Part shown: piece after piece, positions 1-12,320 of the stretch
How positions within the stretch are numbered: the stretch's first letter is position 1
Layout of the letters: every line of letters begins with the position of its first letter
Source of the DNA: Agelas oroides
Taxonomy: Eukaryota; Porifera; Demospongiae; Agelasida; Agelasidae
Reading direction: 5' to 3'
DNA length: 64,000 nt
Assembly: GCA_949130485.1 (NCBI GenBank)
Contig: OX422183.1
Span: 11,568,543 to 11,632,542, forward strand
Notes under the pieces: generated by a model
Database searches by the model: none
The model's input: the letters and a program-made list of their open reading frames with translations, nothing else
Told to the model about the DNA's origin: nothing
Position numbers and translations under genes: made by a program

Positions 1-255
1 CTAACAATCACACAGTGGAATATATACATAGCTAGCCTGAGCATAAAGTTGTGTTAAACTGACGTGTAGCACTATGTGAGCTTCGTCGTAAGGACTAAGG
101 GGCATGCTCCCCTCCCAAAGTACAATTGATAGACAATAGGAGAGAACTATTACACAGAGACAACAATAACAAGGACAGAGCCTCTGATCTCTCACCATGC
201 ATAATTTTGGCTAGCATTCTGACATCATGCAATGTACAATTTTGAATGTACTCAG

Positions 256-444
256 GTACAGCCAGATGAGAGTAGACAAGCGTCTCGAGTCCAGTCAGAC
301 AGCGATCCAGGCAGTCCAAGTGCTGAAGATGATCAGACAAGACATCATCATAGAATGGTGCCAGAAGTTGATCAGCTCCAGTATGAACATTCTCCATATG
401 CTGAAAGGAGGAAACTTAGATTACCACCCAAGGAAGGACAATAA
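256..444 (+). CDS. possible terminal exon, hydrophilic tail
   Basis: An open frame follows a plausible splice acceptor (actcag at 250-255) and runs about 62 codons to TAA at 442-444. The peptide begins VQPDESRQASRVQSD, is rich in Ser, Asp, Glu, His and Arg, and carries YEHSPY near its end. It looks like the C-terminal tail of a cytoplasmic or receptor protein rather than a folded domain. I do not recognise the family. Any upstream exons would lie left of the window. A minus-strand frame at 95-397 overlaps it but looks less protein-like. Low confidence because one short exon without homology is weak evidence. Confidence 0.35.
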   Translation, partial: VQPDESRQASRVQSDSDPGSPSAEDDQTRHHHRMVPEVDQLQYEHSPYAERRKLRLPPKEGQ

Positions 445-478
445 ACCAGGATCTAAATGTGAATATAGAGGTAGCTAG

Positions 479-1400
479 CCATATATACTTACCATGAATT
501 TGTGTGTGTAAAAATATGGAAAATTTTTGCAACATGCTGAGTCACTTGTATGTTCAGCTAGCTATATAATAGCTAGCTCTCAATTGAAAATTGCCATCCA
601 GTTTTGAAGGATTTTTGTTGTTATGTTGCTGTTGAGATCTCTTTTAAAAAACATTTTTTGACAACAAAACTCTTTGAAGTTTGTAGAAATGCACAGTAGC
701 TATAGCTGATAGTGCAGAGCTAACTAGCTATACATCTTTGTAAAATCGTGCCAAATTGGCACGGAGCAAAAACCATACCATTTTCTAATAGCCTAAGTAC
801 ATGATGGCAACTAGCTATCAGTACACAAATAACTTGGTCGTGTAATTGCTTCCATCTAGCTTTAGCTAGTTGTATGTTCCGGCCTGATTACCATAGCAGG
901 AACGGTCAGAGATATCAATGTAACTGAGTCCTGCCATGTTTGTAGGCAGCCTCATACCCAGGCTAGTTTGGAGGCTGCTCTGAAGTCTGCAGTGAAATGG
1001 TAGCTAACAGCCGTGGCTCACATCAGTGGGGTAGCTACATGTATGATACTGTGTATCTGTAGCATAATGGTGCAAATGCTATGGGCACACTGGCATGTCT
1101 GTAATCTGGATTACTGGACTCTAATTTCAATGCACCAAGAAACAATCTCTAATCAGCTATAGAGATTTACCTGTGGAGTTTCATAGTGCACCATGCATTA
1201 CAACCTGCTATTTTGTTGTAGTGGCACACCATTGTATTGACATTGTGTTTGGTAGCAGAGCCTTAGCTCAAGTTAGCACATAATGGATGCTTTTCTTGAC
1301 TATGGTGCCAGTGAGCATGAGATCAATCGGCTGGTAGGTATCGATAGCTAGCTTGTCAACACACATGCTAACAGACAGTGAGTTTACTTAGAATTTATCA
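479..1400. other. no gene seen; A/T-rich with gctagcta words
   Basis: No convincing exon or element ends. Repeated agctagct words occur, and a short remnant near 950-975 (cctcatacccaggctag) resembles the end of the TAGCCTCGT inverted-repeat family found across the window. Confidence 0.4.
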
Positions 1401-1408
1401 GCACTAGA

Positions 1409-1585
1409 ACTTTGAACAAAAGCAATACTCGGTTGTCATGGGATGGATCCGCTGTCATCTATCATTTGCAATCCTCCGGTCTGCCATCCTATGTATTTGT
1501 GGAAGCAGATCTTCTCACCACTGTCCAAAGCATGAACATCACTCTAGCCACATCAGAGGGTCGTGTTCCCTCTGCTGTGTAGTGG
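1409..1585 (+). CDS. possible exon, extracellular-type peptide
   Basis: After a possible acceptor (cactag) near 1402-1408 a frame reads TLNKSNTRLSWDGSAVIYHL and continues to VPSAV before a TAG near 1584. Alternating hydrophobic and polar residues and an Asn-Ile-Thr glycosylation motif would suit a beta-sandwich extracellular domain. It could be an upstream piece of the FN3 receptor gene or unrelated. A different frame beginning at 1438 is longer but low in complexity and looks non-coding. Confidence 0.25.
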
Positions 1586-1740
1586 ACATTTATAATTTAT
1601 TTTTTATACCTTCATTCCTCTTTTCTTCCTCTTTTCTTTCTTTCCATTCTAAAGTCACATCCAACCCTTTACCCTATGGAAGGGGGCTTATATCACATTT
1701 TTATTGCCAGTACATTTGTATCATTTTGTCGGGGTCTTCC

Positions 1741-2320
1741 CACTTTGTCTAATCCCATTTGGTCTAGTCCCATTTCGTCTAACAAAATGTGAAAAGGTCC
1801 CATTTGGTCTAAAGCATTGATCAATTTCCACCAGTTACCATACAGGATGTTGTAGGTTAAAGTTCTGGTTAATTGACAGGTTTTGACAGGTCCAAGATTG
1901 TATAAAAAGGGTGGGTTAGCTGCTATGCTCATCACATTGCATCAACCATGGAGTCCATAACAACAACCAAAGGAAAACCAGCTCTGATTTTCGATGGAAT
2001 CTGATGCGGATGTACCACCACAGGAATCAGGGGCCAAGGACAAACAATCACTTGGAAGTTGCTCTCTAGTGTCGCTCAATTGGTTGTAAACTTCTCTTAA
2101 TTTACGTTATCTCACCATACTGCACTCATATCTACTCATCATATAGTACTTATTTCTCTTTAATGCACTATTCAAATTAGTATTGCAAGTGTGATCAAGT
2201 GTTCATATTTATTATTGCAACTGTGATCAAGTGTTAGATGTACAAAGGTTAGACCAAATGGGACCTTTTCACATTTCGTTCGACAAAATGGGACTAGACC
2301 AAATGGGATCAGACAAAGTG
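1741..2320. mobile_element. MITE-like element with ~72-bp terminal inverted repeats
   Basis: The left end CACTTTGTCTAATCCCATTT is matched in reverse complement at the right end (2301-2320). Arms of about 72 bases are nearly identical and hold the word CCATTTGGTCTA several times. No transposase frame is present, so it is non-autonomous. A short direct repeat with gtgatcaagtgtt lies inside near the right arm. Target duplication is unclear. Confidence 0.85.
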
Positions 2321-2337
2321 CATGTCACGTTTAATTT

Positions 2338-2848
2338 GGACCCCCCTAAAATTGGTTCCCCCCGGAACGAATTTTTCTGAAATATTTGGACCCACGCTGA
2401 AAAATTTGTTCCCACTACAGGCCAGCCACACGAAAGAAAATCAGTGACTACTAAGGACGTTAGTGGAGTTCACAGTTGCATATCTAGAAAAATGAATGAC
2501 TGAGTACGCCTCAGCGGCCCCACGCAGCGTTCGAAACGTGCGTTCGTTGCAAACTTTGCACAATGTATGCGGGAACTGAGTGTTGCGTGCGGCTGGGAAT
2601 GAGACTACAGTACATTGCGTGCTGCTGAACTGACGGGCCTGAGTAGTTTCCAGAAACCTCGGAAACCTCCTAGATATGCCACTGCTCCACGTTTTGCAAG
2701 TGAAATATGTTCAGGGTCTATGTTCTTTCATCTGTGGGAGGTGGTCCAGATTTTTCAGAGGGAGTCCATATTTTGCAATAAAATAAGTTCCGGGGGGTCC
2801 TTATTTATCGAAAAATTAGTTCCGGGGGGAACCAATTTTTGGGGGTCC
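2338..2848. mobile_element. MITE-like element, GGACCCCC ends
   Basis: The left end GGACCCCCCTAAAATTGG is matched by the reverse complement of the right end near 2829-2848. TTCCCCCCGGAAC follows in both arms, and a partly duplicated GGACCC...GGAAC block lies in the right arm. It sits 17 bases from the previous element. The flanks ttaattt and atttttat allow a 4-base attt duplication. No transposase is seen. Confidence 0.8.
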
Positions 2849-2956
2849 ATTTTTATGCACCATTTTGTCCTGAAAAAATAAAATAGAACTTTGGTGCAGC
2901 AGTAACGTATCAGGTAGTTAATGTGTCTAAGACACATGTAAGACCAACAAGAGTAG

Positions 2957-3003
2957 TCTGGACCCCAGACCCTTCTCCGTAAGAGAAAGGGGTCTGGGGT
3001 CAG
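2957..3003. repeat. short palindrome, GGACCCCAGACCC family
   Basis: A nearly perfect hairpin: GGACCCCAGACCCTTCTC, a 5-base loop, then its complement. The same arm sequence recurs at 10929-11499, so this is a minimal member of that inverted-repeat family. Confidence 0.6.
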
Positions 3004-3557
3004 GACCGGCTCGCATGCGTGTGAATTCCAATTAAAGCCCACCAATTTGAAACTGCATCTGATCTGGTGAGTTTCGTAGGACTAGTTCTCCGGTGACGGT
3101 CTTAGTTTATTGCAGATGCAAATAATACGTAGTTTATACAAGGGGACAATTTCAGACGTAGCATTATCTGAGGTGTTACATTTTACGATGTAACTATTTG
3201 CCTATCCTAGGACTAAAAAGTTTAGCTCACAGAGAATTGTAAGAGAATACAAGTCCTGTAGGGTGTCAGTACTAGTCTTGCAACCCAAACCCAACCTGGC
3301 AACCCTCGGATTCAGTATCACACGGGTTGGTTGGCCGGTCTGGCTTGCATGGCTATGTCAATACATGTGCTACTTAACTGAGCAGACACTGAAAATCAGC
3401 CAAGGGTAGAAGGGATGGGTATGTTGGAAAGGCCCATGTATGCATCAAGTGAGCTGATAGCTATGTTATCTACTTACAGTATGTCCATCATACAGTGTAT
3501 GCTGTATTACACTACACTTTGGACACACTAGCTGACCTGTGAAACTCCCAACAAAGC

Positions 3558-4507
3558 ATGCACAGCACCTGCAACTTTGGAGGGTTTCTCCTCCCATTGC
3601 TCTACCTCCTGTTCCTGCATGTGACCCTGTCCACCTTGACTGCAACACAAAACATACCAGCTGTGGGCCTGAGTGTTGACAACGACCGTAAGGCTGTGGG
3701 TGAGAAGAGACTGAAGGAGATCCAACAGAAGGCAGGTGACAGCCCCTGCTGGAAAGAAGCCGTCTCGCAACTCAACTCCACATGCAGACTTCTCTCTGAT
3801 ATTGAACAAAGTCGACTCGCAGTTGCATTTGCCAACTGCCACTTGGGGAAATCTGCCCGCCAGACCTACCCTTGCACTGACTCCATGAGCATTGAGGAAT
3901 GTACGAAGGATATGGACCCTGTCGGGTTCCAGACGTACACCGAGTTCTTCACCCACACTGGCCACATTTGCTACTTTCTGCAGAGTGAACTTTGGCAGGA
4001 ACGCACTGAAAATGTCATTACACAACTCTCAGACACCTCTGATGAAGCTGTTGCGAAACTAGAGGAGGCTTTAGAACATCACGAAGTGATGGATAGGAAG
4101 CAGACTGAAGCTTTGAGCAACCAAGATGCCATTCTTGAGCAAGATCGGAAGATTGCTTCCTCCTTGGGTGAGACTCGAAAGAGCATGGATCAAGCATTTG
4201 GTGACATAGCGGATATGGCAGAGAAACAAAAAGTACTTCTGAGCGAAATGTTTGGGAGTCTTCAGAGCTCAGTTGAAGCCATCCACACCTCATGTCACTC
4301 TTGTTGGTGGAGTTTATTGGCTACGAGACGTTTGCCAATTTTGTCATCTCCTGGCTCGTCATCCTGTTTCTGCCGCAGTTTGGGTTCAGTCGGTTGAAGC
4401 TTCATCTGGTGTTGTTTGCCAATCTGTTTCTTGAGATTGTTATTGGACGATTGTACGGATATTTTGTGCTCGGAGGAGCAGCAGCAAAATCACCCCCTAA
4501 CAATTTG
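3558..4507 (+). CDS. bmb: brambleberry / KAR5 / GEX1-family karyogamy protein, one frameshift
   Basis: The frame from ATG 3558 gives a signal peptide (about residues 1-28). A Cys-rich domain follows at about 60-150 with CWKEA, CRLL, NCHLGKS, YPC, ECTKDMDP and the hallmark TYTEFFTHTGHICYFLQSEL, then a charged coiled coil (about 155-245). In this family (zebrafish brambleberry, yeast Kar5, plant GEX1) the protein acts at the nuclear envelope in nuclear fusion after fertilisation. Near 4285-4292 the frame shifts by one base. The new frame continues MSLLLVEFIGYETFANF and two hydrophobic segments, as expected for the family's C-terminal membrane region, then meets a GTGAGT donor at 4508. One missing base after CACAC would explain it, so either a young pseudogene or a sequencing error. 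The body lacks introns, and the phase-0 donor does not fit the phase-1 FN3 exon downstream. Family call is strong; functionality is uncertain. Confidence 0.85.
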
Positions 4508-4975
4508 GTGAGTTCTTCTGTGTAGTATGTGTACATGTATGTAGTAGTAGTAGTACATTTGTGTACAGTAGACATACATGTACATAGCCGTGTTCTCAGG
4601 TCTCCCCTGTTTTCTAATCTTCCATTCACAATATTACATGGAAGTGGAAGAGCGGCATAAAGTGAGAAATCATTCATCATGTGAGTGGACGTGAGGGATC
4701 CATAGGGGATTCAGTTGCTGCAAATCACAAAATGTTTTGGCCAATACCAGGCTTTATCAGCTGCACTGTGACTGGGGAGATGGGGATATGTATATGCTGC
4801 TTATAGCTATGTCTGATGATTCCATAGCAACATGATTATATAGTTGTTGCAAATCAGTGTTAATTAAAGAAACCTGCTGGTGTTTAGAGATCCATGACAA
4901 TTTTACCAGCAATGATATATAGCACCCAATTTCCATTAGCTGTTTAAGTTTGAGAATCCTATTTCCCCCTTTCAG

Positions 4976-5323
4976 GACCTCCCAGCAAGTCAACAACACC
5001 CATCATCAATGCCACCACCATCCAAACATTGACCTTCTCTTTCTCTGTTGATTTTGGGTCAAGTCCCATCCGCTTCTTCCTCGTCAACATCACTGAATAC
5101 CCTAATGGGTCACCAAACACCTGGAATATTTCAGCTGATGATACATCTGGAATCATTTGATCATTAACTATGTTCGAAAGGCGGTGGACAGTTTTGGCGT
5201 ATTACGTGGAAATGAGACTTTCTAGTCAATTAAACAATCAGGTTGATTATGTGTTTGCTGTGGCAGCAGAAAATGATATTGGTGTTGGAGAGTTCAGTAA
5301 TGCAAGCAGCCCTGCACGCCTAG
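4976..5323 (+). CDS. FN3-domain exon of a receptor-like gene
   Basis: A pyrimidine-rich acceptor (cccctttcag) precedes a phase 1-1 exon, the usual phase for fibronectin type III exons, and GTGAGC follows at 5324. The reading begins PPSKSTTPIINATTIQTLTF and ends in the typical G-strand YVFAVAAENDIGVGEFSNAS. An in-frame TGA at 5158-5160 interrupts it. The inverted partial copy near 58.3 kb has CGA (Arg) at that codon, so a C-to-T change is likely. FN3 domains usually mediate extracellular adhesion or ligand binding. The exon joins in phase to the transmembrane exon at 6215. No upstream exon of the gene is securely placed. Confidence 0.75.
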
Positions 5324-6214
5324 GTGAGCACACACATGTGGATTCTAGTTAACAACTGAAAGGTTTACAGATTACTAGGATAGCATGTTCAGGATGGATG
5401 CAGAATTTATATATTACCTTGCCATCCATAAAGTGTAGTAACACCTTGGGGACAGAAATATCACAATCATCAAAGTCAACTTAGGCATGCACCCTATTTC
5501 CACAACTGAGTTTAAAGTCAATCTTACTTTCTGTTTCTCATCTCTATTTCTTATCCATGTCCCACAACTACCTCAACTATGATGGACTTCAATCCAGAAG
5601 ATGGTAAGCTTGTACGTACCACATATGCTGCCTCATTAGTCTATTGAGAACATTTATGCTTCCTAAGTACAAGTAACATTGAATGAACTAAATGAGCCCT
5701 TGCTAGCAGACAGCCTGTGCATTGCTACTGTTAGTAAGTATTGATGCTTCCTGGGAAATGGTTAAAATCTAGGTGCTTATATTCACAGTGACAGACTTGG
5801 TTACAACATATAGCCTCATTCCTAAGCTTGCACAGATGTTGCAGCTTGGTTAATGACACTTAATGTTGAGATTGATATCTCAAGCACTGTCTATTGCACT
5901 GCAGAATAATACTAAGAACTGACAGAATATCTACATACTGTATACTGTGTCTGGTATACTCACCTGGCTCCCTAGTGCAGTGAATGACCAGAATCAATAC
6001 ATTGGAGCAACCTCTTTGTACTTCACATATAATTTCTTGTCTCAGTGGGAACTGGCCTTGTTTTTGTTTTTCTGGAAGACTAGCTTTTCATTAATAAGGG
6101 AGGGACCCATATCCTCTCCATCAGATAGTGACATATGCCTTATTATAAATATGTATGTCTGCTGCTTCACATTCTCTTTTTTCACTAAAAAGTCTTTCTT
6201 TATTTCCTCTTCAG

Positions 6215-6361
6215 CACGTGCACTCTATGGCATCATTGCTGGTGTGGTGGGAGGATTGTTGCTGGTTGTGATAATAATCTTAGTTGTGATAATAATCTTA
6301 GTTGTGATAGCGATCATTGCAGTCAGGAAGAAGAAGAAGAATAAGGCAACAGGAAAAATGA
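6215..6361 (+). CDS. transmembrane exon of the same receptor-like gene
   Basis: The acceptor tttcctcttcag is followed by RALYGIIAGVVGGLLLVV, a long Ile/Val helix and the basic stop-transfer RKKKKNK. A GTGAGT donor starts at 6362. This is a classic type I single-pass membrane segment with the basic side in the cytoplasm. It enters after one base, matching the one-base exit of the FN3 exon, and leaves after one base, matching the exon at 15716. Part of the helix is a repeated VVIIIL unit encoded by a duplicated gttgtgataataatctta word. Confidence 0.8.
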
Positions 6362-7409
6362 GTGAGTAACATTTGACACGATTGACTGACTGCAGATTAA
6401 CGCAGTAACTGTGTAACAACAAGCTTCAGTGGCTAGCCGTGTTCAATTTGTCAGGGTTGATTCAGAACATGATATGTCACTTCTCTAACTCTGCAACTAA
6501 CTAGTAATGTGTCTTAAATGATGCCCATTCAGGATGTAACTGCTTTATAAGCACGCGACACTTGGGCGCTGTGCACCCTTGTACATAGTAGAAATTTAGT
6601 GTTCAAGAAAGTAACCCTTCTTCTCATTTAAAGTTATAGTCACTATTCAATGGACTGGACTACTAGACTGAACTACTGCACTCATGGAAAATGAATGATG
6701 GACAGGGCAGTGATGCTAAAATACTCTGACTTTAGCCTTGCAAGTTGCATAACTCATGCAAGACAAGCTAAAGTACACTTACGAATCTTTCAGACGCGCA
6801 AGCACAGTCATGAATTGCCGAGTGCCGTACAGTCTTGGTCCCAGGCTGTATGGAACAAAGGCAGGGTGGCACATAACAGGTACTGCATAACCACACCCAT
6901 CAATATTGACAGTGAAGTTCTCCTCAATTGATACTCTTGCTACCAGGTATTGGCAGCTAAGAGATGTGGTTTGTTTAACGTCTGTCTACCTTAAGCTTGG
7001 ACTTTCCAAAACTGCAAGTTGGGACGATGTCACCGTTCTGTCCCATTTTAATATATAACAGTGCCATTGTGAACTGTCACACTCTTGGCTGGCTACACTT
7101 TACCTGGAAATTCCTGCCACAAAACTCTTACCTTCATCTGAGCACACACAGCCTTTAGTATAATCGCTACACTAGTCTTGTGTGCTTGGACTTGACTGTT
7201 AGGGGTAACCTTGCATGCAAGTGGACACAGAATCCTCTTCAGGTTGGATCATCCAACTTGCAAGGCTACAGCCAGACTATTTAGTTCTATTCTGTGAGCC
7301 CAGTAGCCAAGTAGTGATCTCCATGTCTTTATTCAATGCAACCTAGGACTGAGAACGTACGGCACAGTGATACATGATCATTCTTGGCTTGCCTTGTACA
7401 CTCTTAGAA

Positions 7410-7790
7410 ATAAAGTGTTTGAAACACACCAAATCTGGTGTGCTTTTACGGTACCTCCCAGCACACCTGATATGGTGTTTATGGCACACCTGGAGAAGTG
7501 TATTTATCACACCGCATAATGGTGTCTTCTACACACTCATGCAGTGGTCTTAGCACACCAGATTTGGTGTGCTTCTACAGTACCTCCCGGCACACCCAAT
7601 ATGGTGTTCATAGCACACCTCGAGTATTGTGTCCAGAATGGCAGATGCTGGAGTGCTCTACACACCCATTATGGTGTGTGTTGTACACTAGATGTAGGGC
7701 TGCACACCATTCACCAGAGTGTGCTCTGGACACTGCAGTGAATACTGTGCACACCAGGTTTTACACCAAATACAGTGTGCAATGCACTCA
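7410..7790. repeat. left subterminal repeat block (GCACACC / GGTGTG words)
   Basis: Dense alternating GCACACC and ATGGTGT words in both orientations, probably protein-binding subterminal repeats of the enclosing element. Open frames here (for example 7498-7974) are by-products of the repeats. Confidence 0.7.
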
Positions 7791-8339
7791 AAAAAATTGC
7801 ATTATTCAAATGTTTGTATTGCAAGTGACAAGAATGAAGTGGAGGCCTAGAAATAGCTGTGAAAGCACCTACAACAATTGTGAGCATATAGGGAGTACAC
7901 GTCCAATACAAGAATTGTTCAGTCTGTATGGCATGTTTCAACTGATGAATGATGTTCATGGAGTATGCACCTGAACTGGTTCTTCATCTCTGTTCTTCTG
8001 CTCCCCTGTTATGTGTGTGTATAAAACAACAAGAACACATGTCAGTCAAAGGTTAAAACACTTCTCTGGTAGTTGTGGTAAGTTAAGGAAACGGGTCACT
8101 TTGACAAGGTGTCCGAGTTATTACATACCATTCATGCAGAATCAGAATGCTGCATGTTGTCTAAACTGATTCATGCAACAAAAAGGGCTGATCCAATCTA
8201 ATGGACCAACCCTCACAGGACTTGCCACATGTGATGCTCAAAACTGTCATGATGAGTGAATGTGCATAGCTATCTTTAGAATTTTACATTGCATTTGACT
8301 CTTGGACATATCTGATGTAAACTTCACTCTAAAAATTGG

Positions 8340-9780
8340 CCATAATCTCTTCTATTCTTTGACAACTTGGCAAGTAGGAAGGTGGGAAGGCAAGGGAGAT
8401 CTAATCACACACAATGTCTAGTAGCATCAGGTAGACAGAGTATAGACACATGAGATGATGCTGATTTTAATACTGTGTACTCATGCGTTTATGCTTATAT
8501 CTCCACAGGAAGGAGGTGAGCACCTACGTAACAGCAAGGTGCAATTCAGTGTGTACTTTAGAGTTATACAGTGACCGCATGCACACAACCAATGCTTAAT
8601 AGTAAATATGCAATCATAAGTGAAAGCACTTAACATTGCGAGTCACAATGCATGTAACAACGTGTGAGTACGAATTGAACAAGCTGTTTGACACTTAAAA
8701 TTGCTTTGCAAATGCTCTGGTTTCCAGGCTCATTATAAGAAATGGCCTCACCCAAGCTTCTTCATCAGGTACTCCCCTCCATGTGTCTATGTCTTCTGTC
8801 CCCTGATGTCACAACACATGACCATATCTCTTAGGCTCCCTCTATACTGCTAAAAAAATGGAGGCAGAGAAGGGCTGGGAACAAGGCTAGGCCATACATT
8901 TCAACATTTGTATGAAAACTAAGAGAAAGAGAAAGCTTGTCTTGAAAACACATTCTGCTTTACCCTTGTTTCCATGCCTTTGCTACTTCACGTGTTTGGC
9001 CTAGGAGATACATGTATTGATATGTGCAATGAGGTCAGAGGGTAGATACACAGGGGGCTGTGTCTGACGAAGAACCTTGATCCCCTTTTTGTAATGTCCC
9101 ATCAGACGACTAGAAACTGGAGCATTTGCAAGACAACACCAGTACAGCTAATTGTTCAATATATTCAGGACTGCTCACCATGTGACTGCCTTTCATCTAT
9201 ACCTGACATCACCACATGTAAACAGATCTCTCCAGGCCTTCCTCTCAATATTTATATACTGAAGGCATGTCTTGAAAGCCTGGGAGGCCATACAAGTCAA
9301 CATAAATTTGTCTTGAAAACACATTCTGCCTTCCCATGCACGTCTTTGCTGTCACCAGTACGCAAATACAGAAGGGGTAGGGGGAACCTGAGAGATTTAA
9401 TCATGTGTAATGACGGCAGGTAGACAGAGGGTAGACAAAGGGGTGGTGGTGCCTGATGAAAGATCTTGAAGCCCTAGCATTTATTGTATGAGGGCTATGT
9501 AAGGACTGGAACATTCACAGGGCAGCATTCATACAGTTGTTGTTTAGTACACTTGGGACTGATAAATGCTAAGTGTGTGAACTATACTGATCGGGTACTG
9601 CCCCATGTGTCTACCCCCTGTTGACCTGACATCATCACATTGAGACAATTAATTCCCAGGCCTTCCTGCATCTATTGGAAGTGGGAACAAGGCTATTCTG
9701 CCTACCATTGTTTATGAGTTGGATGCTGGGCAAAATTAAGCTATGCACACACATATGGTTACCTGGAACTCAGTGAACAT
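8340..9780. repeat. about three degenerate ~400-bp direct repeats
   Basis: Landmarks recur in order: ggtagacagag (8431, 9041, 9418), a cctgac/gatcatcac block (about 8800, 9200, 9615), and tccaggccttcc (9231, 9651). The copies are diverged and non-coding. Confidence 0.5.
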
Positions 9781-10010
9781 GAGGAGGAAAACGTCTTATA
9801 GCACACATCTTCAGCCAACACCAGTGGTGACAGTTGTTCATTCTAACCACGATTGATCACTGCAATGGTAAATGTTATACCACAGATTATGACGGTGTGA
9901 TGTACAGGCAGCCTAAAGATGGAAGGACCTGGCAATTTCCAGACAGCATTTTCTGGAAAGCAATATAGTTTTTGAACAGCTAGTTAACAGCCAAAACTTG
10001 AGCCCATTTG

Positions 10011-10836
10011 CAGTGCTCGCGATAACGTCCGGTCATCGGACAATTTCCGGGTAATTATGCCACGTGACCGATCAATCTCGTAAGCGTGTGGACAAAATGT
10101 CTGGACAAAAGCGTGCAGCTTGCTCTGACGAGGTTCCACCGGCGAAGAAGCGAGGGGTATCGGTGAAAACGGTTCAGAAGTGGATCACTGGGAGCGACAG
10201 AGAGATGAGTACGTCTGCATGGCTTAAGTACGAGAAGGCTGATCACGACTACGTGGCGACGCTGAAGTGCTCTATGTTCAACGAGAAGCTGCGAGGCATG
10301 CGCAACTGCAACCCTGCGTTGTAGTTGGTTCGAAGAACCTGCGAGCGTCCAGCTACAAAGATCATGCTGCTACCGACATGCACAAGCGAGCAATGCTTCT
10401 TTCGAAGAAGCAGAGCTCCAGTGATGTCACTGAATACGCGCCGATAGCTACAATCTTGATGGTGACGCTGCGCTGAAGGTGAAGCGAAAGTTCGACATTG
10501 CTTACCTGATAGCTAAGCACAACCTAGCTTTCACCAAGATGGGTCCTCTGTTAAACTGTAACTTTTTTTCAGACTCTGTCAATCACTGTTAGGCCTACAT
10601 GTTTATAACCTCTGATTTATTATGTCGTGTAAATACATTAACTTTTGTGATGATTACTTATTAGGTGACAAAGAGTTTATTGGTTTTCCTAGGCTGTGAG
10701 AAGGGCCCGGTATGCATTTGAACTGCATTTATTTCATATGTCGGATTGTCCGGGCATGACTGGTACTTGTCCGATCAAACTTAATGATGTTCTGACATTA
10801 CGTCAGAGCAACTTCGAGATGTTATCGTGAGCACTG
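10011..10836 (+). mobile_element. hAT remnant carrying a ZNF862/C17orf113-like zinc-finger region
   Basis: Termini CAGTGCTCGCGATAAC and its near-perfect complement (to 10836) are flanked by a perfect 5-bp duplication atttg (10006-10010, 10837-10841). The CAGTG start is typical of hAT. Inside, from about 10097, a frame reads MSGQKRAACSDEVPPAKKRG. After a one-base shift near 10315 it continues VVGSKNLRASSYKDHAATDM and HKRAM...EYAPIA. The WLKYE, C-x-M-F, NxRASS-KDHA and H-x-x-AM pattern matches the N-terminal zinc-finger region shared by hAT-derived ZNF862-like proteins. The catalytic domain is absent, so it is non-autonomous. Confidence 0.75.
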
Positions 10837-10928
10837 ATTTGTGTTGAAGGAAGAAAGACCTACCAAGTGGTGACTGAGCACTTTTCAACAGCTAACCACA
10901 AAAGCTACAATGCACCTATGCATAAAAT

Positions 10929-11499
10929 AGTCTGGACTGCAGACCCTTCTGACTGGGCAAGGAAGTCTGGAGAATAATTCAAAAGTGTCTACCTGAAATG
11001 CCACATTGTAAAGTAGATTTTGCTGTAAGTAGAACTTGAATGCTGTTTGCAATTGGTTGATGTGGCTTCTCTCCCTCATCAATGTACCCTGACCAGTCTG
11101 GACCCCAGACCCTTCTGGTCATGTGAGGAAGGGTCTGGGGAATTACCTCGCTCGGAAGTGTCTTGCTGGAATGCTAAAGCTTTTAAATCCGGCAAACTTC
11201 TTTCTCGGAGCTTATTCCAATCTTCAAACTTGCATGTTCTACAGTATACTTACTTCCTGTCACTAGTGGAACTCAAACGCTGGTTGGCCAATGTTACATT
11301 CTTTCCTTCATCAACACCAACGACAGGATTCCAGCACTCAAGACTCTTCCGCGTAAGGTTTTTCACCACACCGTCACATGGCCAGAAGGGTCTGGGGTCC
11401 AGACTAAACCCTGACGGCACAGTCCAGTGCTCAAGACAATTCTGAGCAAGATGTTTCCCAGATCCTTCCTTGTCTGGTCAGAAAGGTCTGGAGTCCAGA
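10929..11499. mobile_element. AGTCTGGAC inverted-repeat element (outer)
   Basis: AGTCTGGACTGCAGACCCTT at 10929 pairs with the reverse complement near 11460-11499. A second copy of the same family is nested within it (11095-11405). Non-coding. Confidence 0.65.
11095..11405. mobile_element. AGTCTGGAC inverted-repeat element (inner)
   Basis: Arms AGTCTGGACCCCAGACCCTT plus a further GGYCATGTGA pair perfectly or nearly so. The word accctgac lies just outside both ends, a possible 8-base target duplication with a 2-base offset. The frame at 11047-11445 runs through it and is not a gene. Confidence 0.7.
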
Positions 11500-12320
11500 A
11501 CCATAGCTGTTCATATACTGCAGGTTGTGTGCATGTCAACAAAATAGAGAACAAATCTCTTCCTTTGTGGCTGCACTTACACCAATACTATGGGAAGTGT
11601 AATTTGCCCGTGATCCTGTTAAACTGCCGAAACCTTTAACTTATGCCTATGCTATAAACCTGAATATTGGGTGCTGTTCTTTTCAGTAGATCTCATACCT
11701 GAATGAAAAGCAATGCTGAGGTTGTAAATCTGTTGACAATAACTGAGGATTTTCTGCGTATAGCCCTAAAAGAATAAGTATCAAGTCACCCTACCACATT
11801 ATTAAACAGCCTGGGCCCCAATCCCTTCTGTTAGTCACTGTCTCTTGTCTACAAAAAAAAATGAGGGCTTACCCCACACCTCCCATCGTCTAGCAGGTTT
11901 GGGAAAGCAGCTGCCGCCAATTTTCAATGCTGGTTAGAATTTAAAAATACGCATATGCGCATGCGCGCTGCCTCGCAAGCCACACCTTCTTGCTTGCGCG
12001 CGAGTTGGAGAAGTGGAGCTCAGGAGCAATCCCTCTAGCTCTGCAGGTTTATGGTGAGCTTCCCATGGTGGATCTCTCCTAATACCCTAGCTGGTACCCC
12101 GTTATTGAAATAAAAGTGTAGCCAGCCGTCACCATGCACGGTTGTGTTTCTGGCAGCCTCTCTATGTGATAAGTATGCAGTTCAGATGACCAATATAAGT
12201 AACCTACTGTTTTCACACAGGATCATTGATGCCTGCATGCTCCATGCGATGTAAACAGTCCGCTACCGTTGCTGTAGATACACTAACACCAGTGTAAAAG
12301 GCAAGGTGTTTCTTCGTATT

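Noticed and set aside
3528-4025. 165-codon minus-strand frame
   Set aside because: Shadow of the brambleberry coding exon, which has clear family motifs.
7498-7974. 158-codon plus-strand frame
   Set aside because: It lies in GCACACC/GGTGTG subterminal repeats; its composition follows the repeat and the other frames are open too.
8506-8516. Possible 7-base microexon (gaaggag) between AG and GTGAGC
   Set aside because: The surrounding exons already join in phase without it; too short to support from sequence alone.
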